DNA from: Verrucomicrobiota bacterium
Lineage (GTDB): Bacteria; Verrucomicrobiota; Verrucomicrobiia; Opitutales; Opitutaceae
Direction: 5' to 3'
DNA length: 34,623 nucleotides
Assembly: GCA_003641745.1 (NCBI GenBank)
Contig: QNAI01000017.1
Location: 1 to 34,623, forward strand
Of the stretch, positions 15,329 to 23,756 are shown piece after piece. Every line of letters starts with the position of its first letter. Position 1 is the first letter of the stretch. The translations under genes and the position numbers were made by a program. The notes under the pieces were generated by a model, which was given only the letters and a program-made list of their open reading frames with translations, had not been told where the DNA came from and searched no databases.

Positions 15329-15508
15329 GAGCAATGACTCCACTACCATGCACCCACCCTCACCGAGGGGGTCAAAGCTCTACCGAGGCGGCCTTCTGCC
15401 GCGGTAATGAGAAATGATCCCGCTACCATGCACCCTCCGACACCGAAGGGGTCAAAGCTCAAATCTCGCATTGGCATGCAAGATTTCGAGCAATGACCCC
15501 GTGCTGTT
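15329..15508 (+). repeat. Tandem array, about 80-bp period, between speA and the sugar kinase
   Basis: Units begin at 15329, 15409 and 15488 (the last partial). Units 1 and 2 share a pattern of GAG(C/A)AATGA, then CTACCATGCACC, then GGGGTCAAAGCTC at the end. Between GCTC of one unit and GAGC of the next lies a different short hairpin each time (one pairs TACCG with CGGTA, another AATCTCG with CGAAATCT loosely). The GGGGTCAAAGCTC end is near-complementary to the GAGCAATGACTCC start, so arms can pair across units. The kinase ATG at 15509 falls where the unit has its ATGCACC. The GGGGTCAAA start is shared with the family A palindrome. Confidence 0.7.
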
Positions 15509-16414
15509 ATGTCCAAGATCCTCACCCTGACCACAAATCTGCTGGCCGAAACGACACTCGAATACCCGACGTGGAAGAAAGGCAGAACCCACCGCGCAAC
15601 CAATCAATCGTTTCAGGTCGGGGGCAAGGGAATCAACGTGGTCAAAATGCTCGCCCGCTTGAATGCCCCGGGCACAGCTCTCTGTTTCCCGGGGGGTAAC
15701 TCCGGCCGGCACTGCGAACAGTGGCTGGGCGACAACGGCATCGATTTCCAGCCCTTCCCCACTCCCGAGGAGACGCGGACCGGCACCGTCGTCCGGGTGC
15801 CCGGTGAGCCTGAGACGACTTTCCTGGGTCTCGACTGCGTGATCGATCCGGAGAGCGTCAACGCCTGCTGCGACGCCCTTGCCGCCCAACCCCCGGGCAC
15901 GCGACTCGCCCTCTGCGGCATAATTCAGAACTGGGCCCATCCGGTCTGGGACCGGTTACGGGAAGAACTGAGGGTCTGGAACGGGCACCAGATGCTGGCC
16001 GCGGATACCTACGGGCCGCCTCTGCGGTGGATGGCGGAGCTCGGCGCGTCCATGATCAAGCTCAACCGGGTCGAATTCTCCACCCTTCTCGGTGAAGAGG
16101 AACTGGCACCGGCCGAACTGCCCGAAGCGCTTCAAACCGCCATGGAATCCTACGCGGTCAACCAATGGGTGGTCAGCGATGGGGGCGCAGATATCTGGTA
16201 CATCGAACGCGGTTCCGACCCCAGATCCATCACGCCACCGAAGATCAACGAGGTCTCCCCGACCGGCTCAGGCGACGTCCTGTTTGCCGGGATTCTCGAC
16301 GGTGTTCTCAATCAGAATTTCAGCCTGACCCGTGCCATTGAGTTGGGTGCCCGGCTCGCTTCAGCCAGTGCCGCAAGACCAGGAATCGCCGATTTTCCCG
16401 ACAGCGAGATCTGA
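15509..16414 (+). CDS. PfkB-family sugar kinase, 1-phosphofructokinase/tagatose-6-phosphate kinase type
   Basis: Ribokinase-fold ATP-dependent kinase of 301 aa. The N-terminal PfkB signature VGGKGINVVKMLARL (38-52) and the opening ILTLTTNLLAETTLEY are of the FruK/LacC subgroup. The middle KLNRVEF replaces the usual KPN.EE. The C-terminal signature is SPTGSGDVLFAGIL with catalytic Asp256. The substrate is probably a phosphorylated hexose such as fructose-1-phosphate (family knowledge); no PTS or fructose gene is nearby to confirm. The Asp in the NPA(L/I)D opening motif of FruK is absent (TNLLAET), so the substrate could differ. It starts with ATG inside the last unit of the upstream repeat. 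The TGA stop overlaps the first base of the family A palindrome; the gene is convergent with cysI. Confidence 0.88.
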   Translation: MSKILTLTTNLLAETTLEYPTWKKGRTHRATNQSFQVGGKGINVVKMLARLNAPGTALCFPGGNSGRHCEQWLGDNGIDFQPFPTPEETRTGTVVRVPGEPETTFLGLDCVIDPESVNACCDALAAQPPGTRLALCGIIQNWAHPVWDRLREELRVWNGHQMLAADTYGPPLRWMAELGASMIKLNRVEFSTLLGEEELAPAELPEALQTAMESYAVNQWVVSDGGADIWYIERGSDPRSITPPKINEVSPTGSGDVLFAGILDGVLNQNFSLTRAIELGARLASASAARPGIADFPDSEI

Positions 16415-16476
16415 AAGGGGTCAAACGTAGAATTTAAACATCTGTTGATGTTTAAATTCTACGTTTGACCCCTTTT
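16413..16476. repeat. REP-like perfect palindrome (family A, copy 2), between convergent genes
   Basis: Arms of 29 perfect pairs (16414-16442 and 16447-16475) flank the loop TGTT. It is identical to 4049-4112 except for the first base and the loop, which is that copy's AACA read on the other strand. Homology continues to 16496 inside cysI. It begins within the kinase stop codon and ends beside the cysI stop, so it occupies nearly the whole intergenic space and may serve as a two-way terminator. Confidence 0.92.
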
Positions 16477-16479
16477 CAG

Positions 16480-18156
16480 TCAGGTGACGGCTCCGATACG
16501 AACGCAGAAATCGCCGAATCGCTCTCCGTCCGATCGCTGGGCGGCGTATTGTCGAAGCAAAGGATCCAGGCGTTCGAGAATCTGCGCGGGGGTCTGGGCG
16601 GCGGCCACCTCCCGGTTCAGGCGGGATCCCAGATAGTCTGCTCCAAGGAAAAGGTTGTACTTGCCCGGCGCCTTGCCCACGATGCCGATTTCAGCCAGGT
16701 AGGGGCGCGCGCACCCATTGGGGCAACCGGTCGACCGAATGCTGATCGGTTCGTCCTGGAGTCCGGTTTCGACCAGAATCCGCTCCAGCGAGTCGAGAAA
16801 CTCCGGCAGCTGTCGTTCACTTTCAGCCAAGGCCATCCCACAGGTCGGGAGGGCCGGGCAGGCCATGGAATTGAGACGCAGGCCGGTCTGCCGGTTGGCT
16901 GCGGACAGTCCGTTTCGCTCCAGGATTTCCTCAACCGCCGCCTTGGACGGCTCATCAATCCCACAGACAGCGATATTCTGACTCGGGGTGAGGCGGAAAT
17001 CCCCCTGCCTCAAAGTCGCGATTTCACGCAGGGCGGTTTTGATCCGTTGATCGCCTCGATCGGCGATCCGACCGCTCTGAATAAAAAGCACGTAGGACCA
17101 GAGGCCATCGGCCCCCTGAGTCCAGCCATAATCGTCAACAATGCGTTCAAACCGGAAGTCACGCTCCTCACCGAGTTTGATACCTGAACGCACCTCGACC
17201 TGCTGTTTGAACCATTCGAGTCCCTTGTCCTCGATGGTGTATTTCAGCCGGGCGTGCCTGCGGTCGCTTCGATCGCCGTGGTCCCGCTGCGTCGTGACAA
17301 TCGCTTCAGCCAGGGCAGAGACCTGCTCCGGCGTGCAGAATCCCATGGGCAGGGCGAGTTTCGGATAGGTTTTCGCATTGCCGTGGCTCATGCCGAGCCC
17401 GCCCCCGACCACCAGATTGAAACCGGACAGTATCCCGTTCTCGATCACTGCGATCAGTCCCAGATCCTGAGAGTAGACATCGACATCATTACTCGGAGGA
17501 ATGGCCACTCCGATCTTGAATTTCCGGGGCAGGTAAGTCTGGCCGTATATCGGCTCCTCCTCCACTTCGCCGCCACCCACCAACTCGTCCTCGAGCCAGA
17601 TCTCGTGATAGGCTCTGGATCTCGGGAGCAGGTGATTCGCGGCGCGGCAAGCCACTTCATAGACCTCCCGGTGCACAGACGATCGTTCCGGATGAACATG
17701 GCACATCACATTGCGATTGATGTCGCCACAGGCACCGATGGAATTCAGCAGCACCTGGTCCATCCTCTTGACCAGCGGTCGAAGGTTTCCCTTGAGGATA
17801 CCGTGGATCTGAAACGCCTGCCGCGTGGTCAGTCGTATCGTTCCGTTGCCGTAAAGATCGGCGAGTTCATCGATGACCGCGAACTGTTCGGGAGTGCAGA
17901 TACCACCGGACACCCGAACCCGGATCAGAAAGGAAAAGGCCTTCTCCAACTTCTGGCGGCGTCGCTCGATACGAACATCGCGATCATCCTGGAGGTAGAG
18001 ACCATGAAACTTGGTCAACTGGGAATCATCTGCACTGATACCACCAGTCGATTGATCATCAAGACCTTCAGCAATTGTGCCGCGCAGATTCCGGCTGTTG
18101 GCCTTGATCGCTTCGTTAGCGTGATGAGGCTTTGTCGATTCCGTTTCGGTACTCAT
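16480..18156 (-). CDS. cysI: Sulfite reductase hemoprotein (siroheme/4Fe-4S), CysI type
   Basis: Six-electron reduction of sulfite to sulfide for cysteine/homocysteine synthesis. The 558 aa show two ferredoxin-like/siroheme half-repeats. The N-terminal repeat has TRQAFQIHGI, and the siroheme region has GACGDINRNVMC. The C-terminal cluster ligands are Cys433 and Cys439 (ACPALPTCGMA) and Cys478 and Cys482 (STGCPNGC). Members of this family end FGDF.(I/V)R.G; here the end is FGDFCVRIGAVT, the GAVT being encoded by repeat-shared DNA. A longer frame begins at TTG 18189; ATG 18156 is preferred. Gene cysJ is not in the window. It lies 118 bases downstream of ahcY on the same strand. Confidence 0.93.
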   Translation of the reverse strand: MSTETESTKPHHANEAIKANSRNLRGTIAEGLDDQSTGGISADDSQLTKFHGLYLQDDRDVRIERRRQKLEKAFSFLIRVRVSGGICTPEQFAVIDELADLYGNGTIRLTTRQAFQIHGILKGNLRPLVKRMDQVLLNSIGACGDINRNVMCHVHPERSSVHREVYEVACRAANHLLPRSRAYHEIWLEDELVGGGEVEEEPIYGQTYLPRKFKIGVAIPPSNDVDVYSQDLGLIAVIENGILSGFNLVVGGGLGMSHGNAKTYPKLALPMGFCTPEQVSALAEAIVTTQRDHGDRSDRRHARLKYTIEDKGLEWFKQQVEVRSGIKLGEERDFRFERIVDDYGWTQGADGLWSYVLFIQSGRIADRGDQRIKTALREIATLRQGDFRLTPSQNIAVCGIDEPSKAAVEEILERNGLSAANRQTGLRLNSMACPALPTCGMALAESERQLPEFLDSLERILVETGLQDEPISIRSTGCPNGCARPYLAEIGIVGKAPGKYNLFLGADYLGSRLNREVAAAQTPAQILERLDPLLRQYAAQRSDGERFGDFCVRIGAVT

Positions 18157-18274
18157 GTCCAGTCGCTCAACATAGATGGCCGGATTCAAACATCAAGCGA
18201 TAACCCAACTGTGTGGGGTAAGAAAGTAAAGATGGCGAAAATAGGCTTTAGCTGATGGCCCTTCGACGGGGTCC

Positions 18275-19693
18275 TCAGTACCGGTAGTGTTCCGGCTTGT
18301 AGGGCCCGTCCTGAGAGACCCCCAGGTATTCGGCCTGGTCGGAGGTCAATCGCGTCAGCTTGACCCCGATCTTTTCGAGGTGGAGCCGGGCGACTTCTTC
18401 ATCCAGATGCTGGGGCAGTCGGTAGACGCCTGGTTTGTAGACCTTGCGGTTGTTCCAGAGATCGATCTGCGCGAGTGTCTGGTTGGCGAACGAATTGGAC
18501 ATCACAAATGACGGGTGTCCGGTCGCACAACCGAGATTGACCAGCCGACCCTCGGCCAGGATGAAGATCGAGCGACCGTCGTCGAAGAAGTACTGATCGA
18601 CCTGGGGCTTGACCTCCACCTTGCGGACTCCCGGCAGTTCGCCCAACGCATCGACTTGGATTTCATTGTCGAAATGCCCGATATTGCAGACGATGGCCTG
18701 ATCTTTCATCCGGACCATGTGCCCGGTTGTGATGATGTCCTTGTTACCGGTGGTGGTGACATAGATGTCGCCGCGGCCGAGGGTTTCTTCCAGAGTGGTG
18801 ACTTCATAGCCTGCCATCGCTGCCTGGAGGGCGCAGATCGGATCGATTTCCGTCACGATCACGCGGGCACCGAACCCGGCCAGTGACTGGGCTGAGCCTT
18901 TACCCACGTCGCCAAAACCACAGATAACCGCCACCTTGCCGGCGATCATAACGTCGGTGGCGCGCTTGATGCCATCGGCCAAAGACTCACGGCATCCGTA
19001 GAGGTTGTCGAATTTCGACTTGGTCACCGAGTCATTCACGTTGATGGCGGGAACCAGCAGTTCGCCCTTCCTGTGCATGTGATAGAGCCGATGCACGCCT
19101 GTCGTCGTCTCTTCGGAAACCCCCTTCCACTCCTCGACCACCTGGTGCCAGCGGTTTGGATTCTCGGCTCGGATCTTCTTGAGCAGTTCCTTGATCACGC
19201 CTTCCTCCCGGCTGGAAGCCGCCTGATCGGCCCAGTCGCTTCCATCCTCGACCTCATACCCCTTGTGGATGAGAAGAGTGGCATCTCCGCCGTCATCGAC
19301 AATCATCTGTGGTCCCAGGCCTCCGGGGAATGACAGGGCCTGATCGGTGCACCACCAGTATTCTTCAAGCGTCTCCCCTTTCCAGGCGAAGACCGGAACC
19401 CCGGTCTCCGCAATGGCGGCGGCGGCGTGATCCTGGGTTGAGAAAATATTACAGCTCGCCCACCTCACATCGGCTCCGAGGGCAATCAAAGTCTCGATCA
19501 GGACGGCTGTCTGTACCGTCATGTGGAGCGAGCCGGTGATCCGTACTCCCGCCAAAGGCCTGGTAACCGAGTGCTTTCCCCGAATGGCCATGAGGCCGGG
19601 CATTTCCTGCTCTGCGATGGCGATCTCCTTACGGCCGAATTCGGCCAGGGAGATATCGTGAACCTTATAGTCGTTTTCCAAAGTTGTTGTCAT
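18275..19693 (-). CDS. ahcY: Adenosylhomocysteinase (SAH hydrolase)
   Basis: Hydrolyses S-adenosylhomocysteine to adenosine and homocysteine, removing the product inhibitor of methyltransferases. The 472 aa include the NAD-binding [10 protein letters not shown] loop, the [13 protein letters not shown] active-site segment and the terminal PEHYRY end typical of the tetrameric enzyme. The extra segment with HKGYEVEDG is of the kind found in the bacterial form of about 470 residues. The frame opens at TTG 19708, overlapping the metK stop, but the ATG at 19693 fits the family start ([19 protein letters not shown]). It has GAGGGA seven bases upstream, which covers the metK stop, so translation is probably coupled. 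It is second in metK-ahcY-cysI. Confidence 0.97.
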   Translation of the reverse strand: MTTTLENDYKVHDISLAEFGRKEIAIAEQEMPGLMAIRGKHSVTRPLAGVRITGSLHMTVQTAVLIETLIALGADVRWASCNIFSTQDHAAAAIAETGVPVFAWKGETLEEYWWCTDQALSFPGGLGPQMIVDDGGDATLLIHKGYEVEDGSDWADQAASSREEGVIKELLKKIRAENPNRWHQVVEEWKGVSEETTTGVHRLYHMHRKGELLVPAINVNDSVTKSKFDNLYGCRESLADGIKRATDVMIAGKVAVICGFGDVGKGSAQSLAGFGARVIVTEIDPICALQAAMAGYEVTTLEETLGRGDIYVTTTGNKDIITTGHMVRMKDQAIVCNIGHFDNEIQVDALGELPGVRKVEVKPQVDQYFFDDGRSIFILAEGRLVNLGCATGHPSFVMSNSFANQTLAQIDLWNNRKVYKPGVYRLPQHLDEEVARLHLEKIGVKLTRLTSDQAEYLGVSQDGPYKPEHYRY

Positions 19694-19704
19694 TATTCTG
19701 TCCC

Positions 19705-20871
19705 TCAACGGATGGCTTTGACCAATTCGTCGGCCTTATTGGTCTGTTCCCAAGGAAGATCCGGTTTCCCGAAATGGCCGTAATTCGTCGTCCTGGTGTA
19801 AATGGGCCGGAGCAGATCAAGCTGCTTGATGATCTCGGCAGGTTTGAAACCGAAGACTCTCTTCACGGCAGCGGCGATCTTCTCATCACTCACCCGGCCG
19901 GTCTCGAAGGTATCCACCGTAATGCTCACCGGATTCGGGTATCCGATCGCATAAGCGACCTGAAGTTCCACGATCGGGGCGAGACCCGCGGCCACGATAT
20001 TCTTGGCCACCCAGCGACACATATAGGCGGCGGAACGATCCACTTTAGAGGGATCCTTGCCGGAAAAGGCACCTCCGCCATGGCGTCCCCATCCCCCGTA
20101 GGTGTCGACAATGATCTTGCGTCCGGTCAGCCCGGCGTCGCCTTCCGGTCCACCGGTGACAAACCGTCCGGTCGGATTGATCAGGAACTTGGTTCTGGAG
20201 GAGAGCATCTTCTTGGGAAGAACCTTCTTGATTACCTTCTCGATCATGAAGGACCGGATTTCCTTGTGGGAAACATCCGCCGTATGCTGGGTCGAAATCA
20301 CGGCCGCGGTAATGTGCTGGGGCTTGCCGTTCTTGTAAGCGACCGAGACCTGGGTCTTGCAGTCCGGTCGAAGCCACTTGACGCGGCCCGATTTGCGCAG
20401 GCGAGCAATCTCCCGTCCGAGAAGATGAGCGTACATGACGGCCGACGGCATCAACTCCGCGGTTTCGTTGCAGGCATATCCGAACATGATCCCCTGATCA
20501 CCGGCCCCCTGTTCGTCCGTGGTTTTACCCTTTGCCTTCCGGGCATCCACGCCTTGGGCAATATCGGGTGACTGGCGGGTCAAGGCATTGGTGATAAAGA
20601 CCTTGTCGGCGTGAAAAACGTCACTGTCATTGGTGTAGCCGATCTCTCGAATGGCCGCCCTTACGATTTTCTCATAGTCCAGTTTTGCCTTGGTCGTGAT
20701 CTCACCGGCCAGAAAGACACAGTTGCTCTTGACCAGCGTCTCGCAGGCGACGCGACTCGATCGATCCTGTGCCATACAGGCGTCGAGGATGCAATCTGAT
20801 ATGTAGTCGGAGACCTTGTCGGGATGGCCCTCCCCGACCGACTCGGATGAAAATACGAAGTTCTTCGGCAT
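19705..20871 (-). CDS. metK: S-adenosylmethionine synthetase
   Basis: Makes SAM from methionine and ATP. The 388 aa carry the ATP loop [12 protein letters not shown] (15-26), the second signature [15 protein letters not shown], and [19 protein letters not shown] in the C-terminal domain. It starts with ATG at 20871 with a weak GGAAA upstream. It is the first gene of a minus-strand SAM cycle group: the stop is 11 bases before the ahcY ATG. The 5' region of about 200 bases is rich in short hairpins and could be a regulated leader, but it does not match a SAM riboswitch class I know. It is divergent from the response regulator gene. Confidence 0.97.
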   Translation of the reverse strand: MPKNFVFSSESVGEGHPDKVSDYISDCILDACMAQDRSSRVACETLVKSNCVFLAGEITTKAKLDYEKIVRAAIREIGYTNDSDVFHADKVFITNALTRQSPDIAQGVDARKAKGKTTDEQGAGDQGIMFGYACNETAELMPSAVMYAHLLGREIARLRKSGRVKWLRPDCKTQVSVAYKNGKPQHITAAVISTQHTADVSHKEIRSFMIEKVIKKVLPKKMLSSRTKFLINPTGRFVTGGPEGDAGLTGRKIIVDTYGGWGRHGGGAFSGKDPSKVDRSAAYMCRWVAKNIVAAGLAPIVELQVAYAIGYPNPVSITVDTFETGRVSDEKIAAAVKRVFGFKPAEIIKQLDLLRPIYTRTTNYGHFGKPDLPWEQTNKADELVKAIR

Positions 20872-21332
20872 AATTTCCGGGGAACGAACACCGAAGAGCT
20901 CCCTGAGGCAAGATAAATATCAACGTATTCGAATCTCTTGATATGTTTGTTACAAGTGACTGATTTCATCCTTTCGAGTCCTTCAGGCTCAGGAGCCACC
21001 CCGGGCGGGGTTGGGACGGGGCACTCGATGGAGTGTTTTACGGAGTCACCGTAATTTTAGGGTAAAGATCGGGCGGCCTCAGGACGAAGACCTAGTGCAG
21101 GCCGCCGCACATATTGTAACTTATGGGAAGGCCCTTATGAGACAGATGGAGTCAAAAATTGAAAGAAAACAGGAGTAATGAACAGACATGGTCTTTTTCC
21201 CGACTTCAGCGTTGCTCGTCAGTCACGAATCTACGGATTCGCTTCTTCCTCGCGCCTTGAACTCCGAATAAACCCCACGTCCACAAGAGCCAATCTGTTT
21301 GGCGGACACCACCAGACGAGACACGTCCATCC
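20872..21332. other. 461-bp divergent intergenic region with hairpin-rich metK leader
   Basis: It lies between metK (minus) and the receiver gene (plus). On the minus strand a TACAAT at 21113-21118 could be a -10 box, though no good -35 box is seen. Downstream of it come several hairpins: GGCGGCCT with AGGCCGCC (21072-21106), TTACGG with CCGTAA (about 21038-21054), then CACTC/GAGTG, ACCCCG/CGGGGT and GGCTC/GAGCC between about 20990 and 21035. On the plus strand CGAATC-TACG-GATTCG (21226-21241) lies before the receiver gene. No gene seen. Confidence 0.5.
21072..21106 (-). promoter_or_regulatory. Candidate structured leader hairpin upstream of metK
   Basis: Eight perfect GC-rich pairs (GGCGGCCT/AGGCCGCC) close a 19-nt loop. 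This is the most stable of five successive stems between the possible TACAAT box and the metK ATG. A regulatory role is inference from position and stacking of stems alone. Confidence 0.35.
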
Positions 21333-21737
21333 ATGGCCTACAAGATCAACGCCCTAATCGTAGACGACGACGACCATGTCCGTGGTTTCCTCGTCGTCCT
21401 TATCCGCCGTCTTCTGGAGGGGGTGGTCTTCGAGGCCCGCCACGGGCAGGAAGCCATCGAAATCTACAAGGCGGAGAAGCCGGATCTTGTTCTACTCGAC
21501 GTCAACATGCCACACATGAACGGCTTGGATGCGCTCCGGCAGATTCGTGCACTCAATCCCGACGCGGTGATCATAATGCTCACCTCGCTGGCCACTCGGC
21601 GCATCGTCGAGGACGCAGCGGACCTGGGAGCGTGCAATTTCATACGAAAAGACACCCCAAAGAGCCAGATTCTCGAAGTCATCACCAACACCATCGAGGA
21701 GCATCTGGTCCCTCAAACCGAGGCGACCCAATCCTGA
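21333..21737 (+). CDS. Stand-alone CheY-like response regulator receiver
   Basis: A single receiver domain of 134 aa with no output domain. Acidic pocket residues VDDDD (about 11-14), phospho-acceptor Asp56 in LLDVNMP, Thr84 (IMLTS) and Lys106 (FIRKD) are all present, so it should be phosphorylated and work by binding a partner. No histidine kinase is in the window. The next gene starts one base after its stop and a GspE-type ATPase follows, so the three are surely one transcript. That suggests it tunes a type IV pilus or type II secretion motor (inference). It starts with ATG. Confidence 0.93.
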   Translation: MAYKINALIVDDDDHVRGFLVVLIRRLLEGVVFEARHGQEAIEIYKAEKPDLVLLDVNMPHMNGLDALRQIRALNPDAVIIMLTSLATRRIVEDAADLGACNFIRKDTPKSQILEVITNTIEEHLVPQTEATQS

Positions 21738-21738
21738 C

Positions 21739-21942
21739 ATGTCTGAAAACGACATCGATTTCGCATCGTCGGATGAAGAACTGACCAAGGTTCAGGAAGT
21801 TCGATATTCCCTACCCAAGCTGCTCCACGAGCTCCAGGTCGAACGCACCTCGTCGGTTTTCTCCAAGGAGATTCTCGATCAGGTGGAGATCAGCAAAATT
21901 TTTGCCCAAAAGAAGCGTGCCCGTGAAAAAGCCCGAGAATAA
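21739..21942 (+). CDS. Hypothetical 67-aa protein between receiver and secretion ATPase
   Basis: No family recognised. It is acidic at the start (MSENDIDFASSDEE), amphipathic in the middle (RYSLPKLLHELQVERTS) and strongly basic at the end (FAQKKRAREKARE), probably all helical and cytosolic. The central SLPKLLHELQVER stretch looks like a docking helix. The ATG comes one base after the receiver stop, and its 3' end overlaps the likely GTG start of the ATPase gene, so translation of all three is coupled. It may be an adaptor linking the receiver to the ATPase (inference from position only). Confidence 0.7.
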   Translation: MSENDIDFASSDEELTKVQEVRYSLPKLLHELQVERTSSVFSKEILDQVEISKIFAQKKRAREKARE

Positions 21943-23632
21943 AAAATTCATGGAGCTGATCCGGGCGAAGCCGTATGAGGTCAGCTCAGACCTGCTTGAG
22001 CCGCTCCTCGAAGATCACCCGCCCGACTCGCTGGAACTGCTCGAGGCGATCATCAAGGCGAAGCTCCTGACCAAGGACCAGGCCACCCAAGCCTGGAGTG
22101 ATGCCATTGGAGTCGCTTATATCGAGCCGCACACCACCATAATCAATCGCGAGGCGCTCGATCTGATACCGCTCGAGATCGCGCAGAAGGTGAAGGTTCT
22201 GCCCCTCTACCTCTTTGATACCGTGCTCACGGTGGCGATGTCTGATCCGACCGACACTGAGCTTGTCACCCGCCTGAGCCAGATCGCCAAGACCCAGGTC
22301 ACGAGCGTATTCAGCCTCCAAAGCGAGATCGAGACCGCCATCTCGATCCATTATCAGACCGAAAAGGGCATCAAGGAAGCCCTTGCCGATCTTCGATCAA
22401 TCGATCTGGGGCTGTCCGATGACATGTCGGCGGACCGCATCACGGAACTGACCGAAAATGTCTCGCTCATCCAGATCGTCAATTCACTGATCTATTTTGC
22501 GATCCGCGAACGGGCCTCGGACATCCATATCGAACCGAGTGAAACCGCGACCAAGATCAGATTCCGGATAGATGGGATTCTCCGCGAGGTGCTGACCTTT
22601 CCCAAAAAGGTTCACCCGGCCATCATCGCGCGCCTCAAGATCCTCTGCAGCCTCAATATCACGGAGAGCCGATTTCCGCAGGACGGTCGCTTTTCGCTGA
22701 CCCTCGGTTCGAACCGTGCCGACTTCCGCTTATCTTTCCTCCCGACGGTTTACGGCGAAAAGGTCGTTGTCCGCATCCTGGCGTCAGGCAACAAGCGTGA
22801 TTTCCTGGAGTTGGACAAGATGCTCATCTCCCAGAATATTCTCATACCCTTCCGGCGCCTGATCCAGAATCCCAATGGCATCATCTTCGTCACCGGGCCA
22901 ACCGGATCGGGAAAGACCACGACACTCTATGCCGCGCTTCAGGAACGGAACACATCCGGAGTCAACATCGTAACGATTGAGGACCCGGTCGAATTGCAGT
23001 TGGAAGGCATCAACCAGTCGCAGGTCAACAGTCACATTGACCTCAGCTTCGGGCTCCTCCTGCGGTCAATTCTTCGCCAGGATCCGGACATTATCCTCGT
23101 CGGTGAGATTCGGGACCTGGAGACGGCCAAGATCGCCACCGAAGCGGCCCTGACCGGTCACCTTGTCTTTGCCACCCTGCATACCAACAATGCCCTCCAG
23201 GCCATCACCCGCCTGGTTGAGATCGGTGTGGAGCCACACCAGGTATCCCCGTCAATCATCGGGGTGGTCGCCCAGCGGCTGGCCGCAAGAATCTGCCAGC
23301 GGTGCAAGGAAGCCTACTACCCGAGCACAAATGAGCTCCGGAAGTACTTCCTGGACGAAGGACTGACCGAAGTTCCATTTTACCGCGGTCGCGGGTGTCC
23401 CGATTGCAGCCATACCGGATACAGGGGACGGATCGCCTTCCACGAGCTTGTTCTGATCACCGAGGAGATGCGTTCAATCATCGCCAAGGAAGGAAGCACG
23501 GAAGATTTACAGCGAGCGGCCCGGAAAGTCGGATATCGCCCATTGCGTTACGACGGCCTGAAGAAGGTTCTGCTTGGTCTGACCACGATCGAAGAGATCG
23601 AGCAGAATACTTCGTTTGAGTGGGCCTACTAG
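21923..23632 (+). CDS. GspE/PilB-family type II secretion or type IV pilus assembly ATPase
   Basis: A hexameric motor ATPase for pseudopilus/pilus extension. The N-terminal T2SSE_N-like domain covers roughly residues 10-150. The ATPase core has Walker A GPTGSGKTTTLY (Lys331), an Asp box, Walker B DPDIILVGEIRD (Glu395) and a His box TGHLVFATLHTNNA. The zinc-binding Cys pairs CQRC and CPDC near the C-terminus are typical of the assembly ATPases and absent from PilT. The start is uncertain: TTG 21902, GTG 21923 (AAGAAG seven bases upstream) or ATG 21950 all fit; I chose 21923. No gspF/pilC, pilin or secretin gene is adjacent, which is unusual for a functional locus. Confidence 0.92.
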   Translation: MKKPENKKFMELIRAKPYEVSSDLLEPLLEDHPPDSLELLEAIIKAKLLTKDQATQAWSDAIGVAYIEPHTTIINREALDLIPLEIAQKVKVLPLYLFDTVLTVAMSDPTDTELVTRLSQIAKTQVTSVFSLQSEIETAISIHYQTEKGIKEALADLRSIDLGLSDDMSADRITELTENVSLIQIVNSLIYFAIRERASDIHIEPSETATKIRFRIDGILREVLTFPKKVHPAIIARLKILCSLNITESRFPQDGRFSLTLGSNRADFRLSFLPTVYGEKVVVRILASGNKRDFLELDKMLISQNILIPFRRLIQNPNGIIFVTGPTGSGKTTTLYAALQERNTSGVNIVTIEDPVELQLEGINQSQVNSHIDLSFGLLLRSILRQDPDIILVGEIRDLETAKIATEAALTGHLVFATLHTNNALQAITRLVEIGVEPHQVSPSIIGVVAQRLAARICQRCKEAYYPSTNELRKYFLDEGLTEVPFYRGRGCPDCSHTGYRGRIAFHELVLITEEMRSIIAKEGSTEDLQRAARKVGYRPLRYDGLKKVLLGLTTIEEIEQNTSFEWAY

Positions 23633-23633
23633 T

Positions 23634-23654
23634 CCATCACGCATGAAGTGATGG
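23634..23654 (+). repeat. Short hairpin after the ATPase gene
   Basis: CCATCAC pairs with GTGATGG around GCATGAA, starting two bases after the stop codon. There is no T tract, so its role as a terminator is uncertain. The right arm runs into the family C repeat. Confidence 0.45.
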
Positions 23655-23738
23655 GTAAGGTAGGAGAGGGAAGCGGGGTATCTCCCAATCAGAGGAAGGT
23701 CTCACAGGACCCCATCATTTCACGATTGCCAGAGCACC
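23651..23738. repeat. Dispersed repeat family C, copy 2 (no inserted hairpin)
   Basis: It matches 4620-4761 at both ends but lacks the inner segment of about 53 bases that forms the long hairpin there. It fills most of the 124-bp gap between the convergent ATPase and M23 peptidase genes. Confidence 0.8.
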
Positions 23739-23756
23739 GGTTTCCAGCTGAACCCG

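Noticed and set aside
15329-15508. Possible CRISPR-like array
   Set aside because: Only two and a part units, the period is 80 bp, the shared part is imperfect and long, and no cas gene is present.
20872-21060. SAM-I, SAM-II/V or SAH riboswitch upstream of metK or ahcY
   Set aside because: I could not find the conserved core bases of these classes. ahcY has almost no leader because it starts 11 bases after metK.
21178-21353. Small plus-strand frame with AGGAG directly before ATG, upstream of the receiver gene
   Set aside because: Spacing of the AGGAG to the ATG is too short, the sequence has no recognisable character, and it overlaps the receiver gene out of frame.
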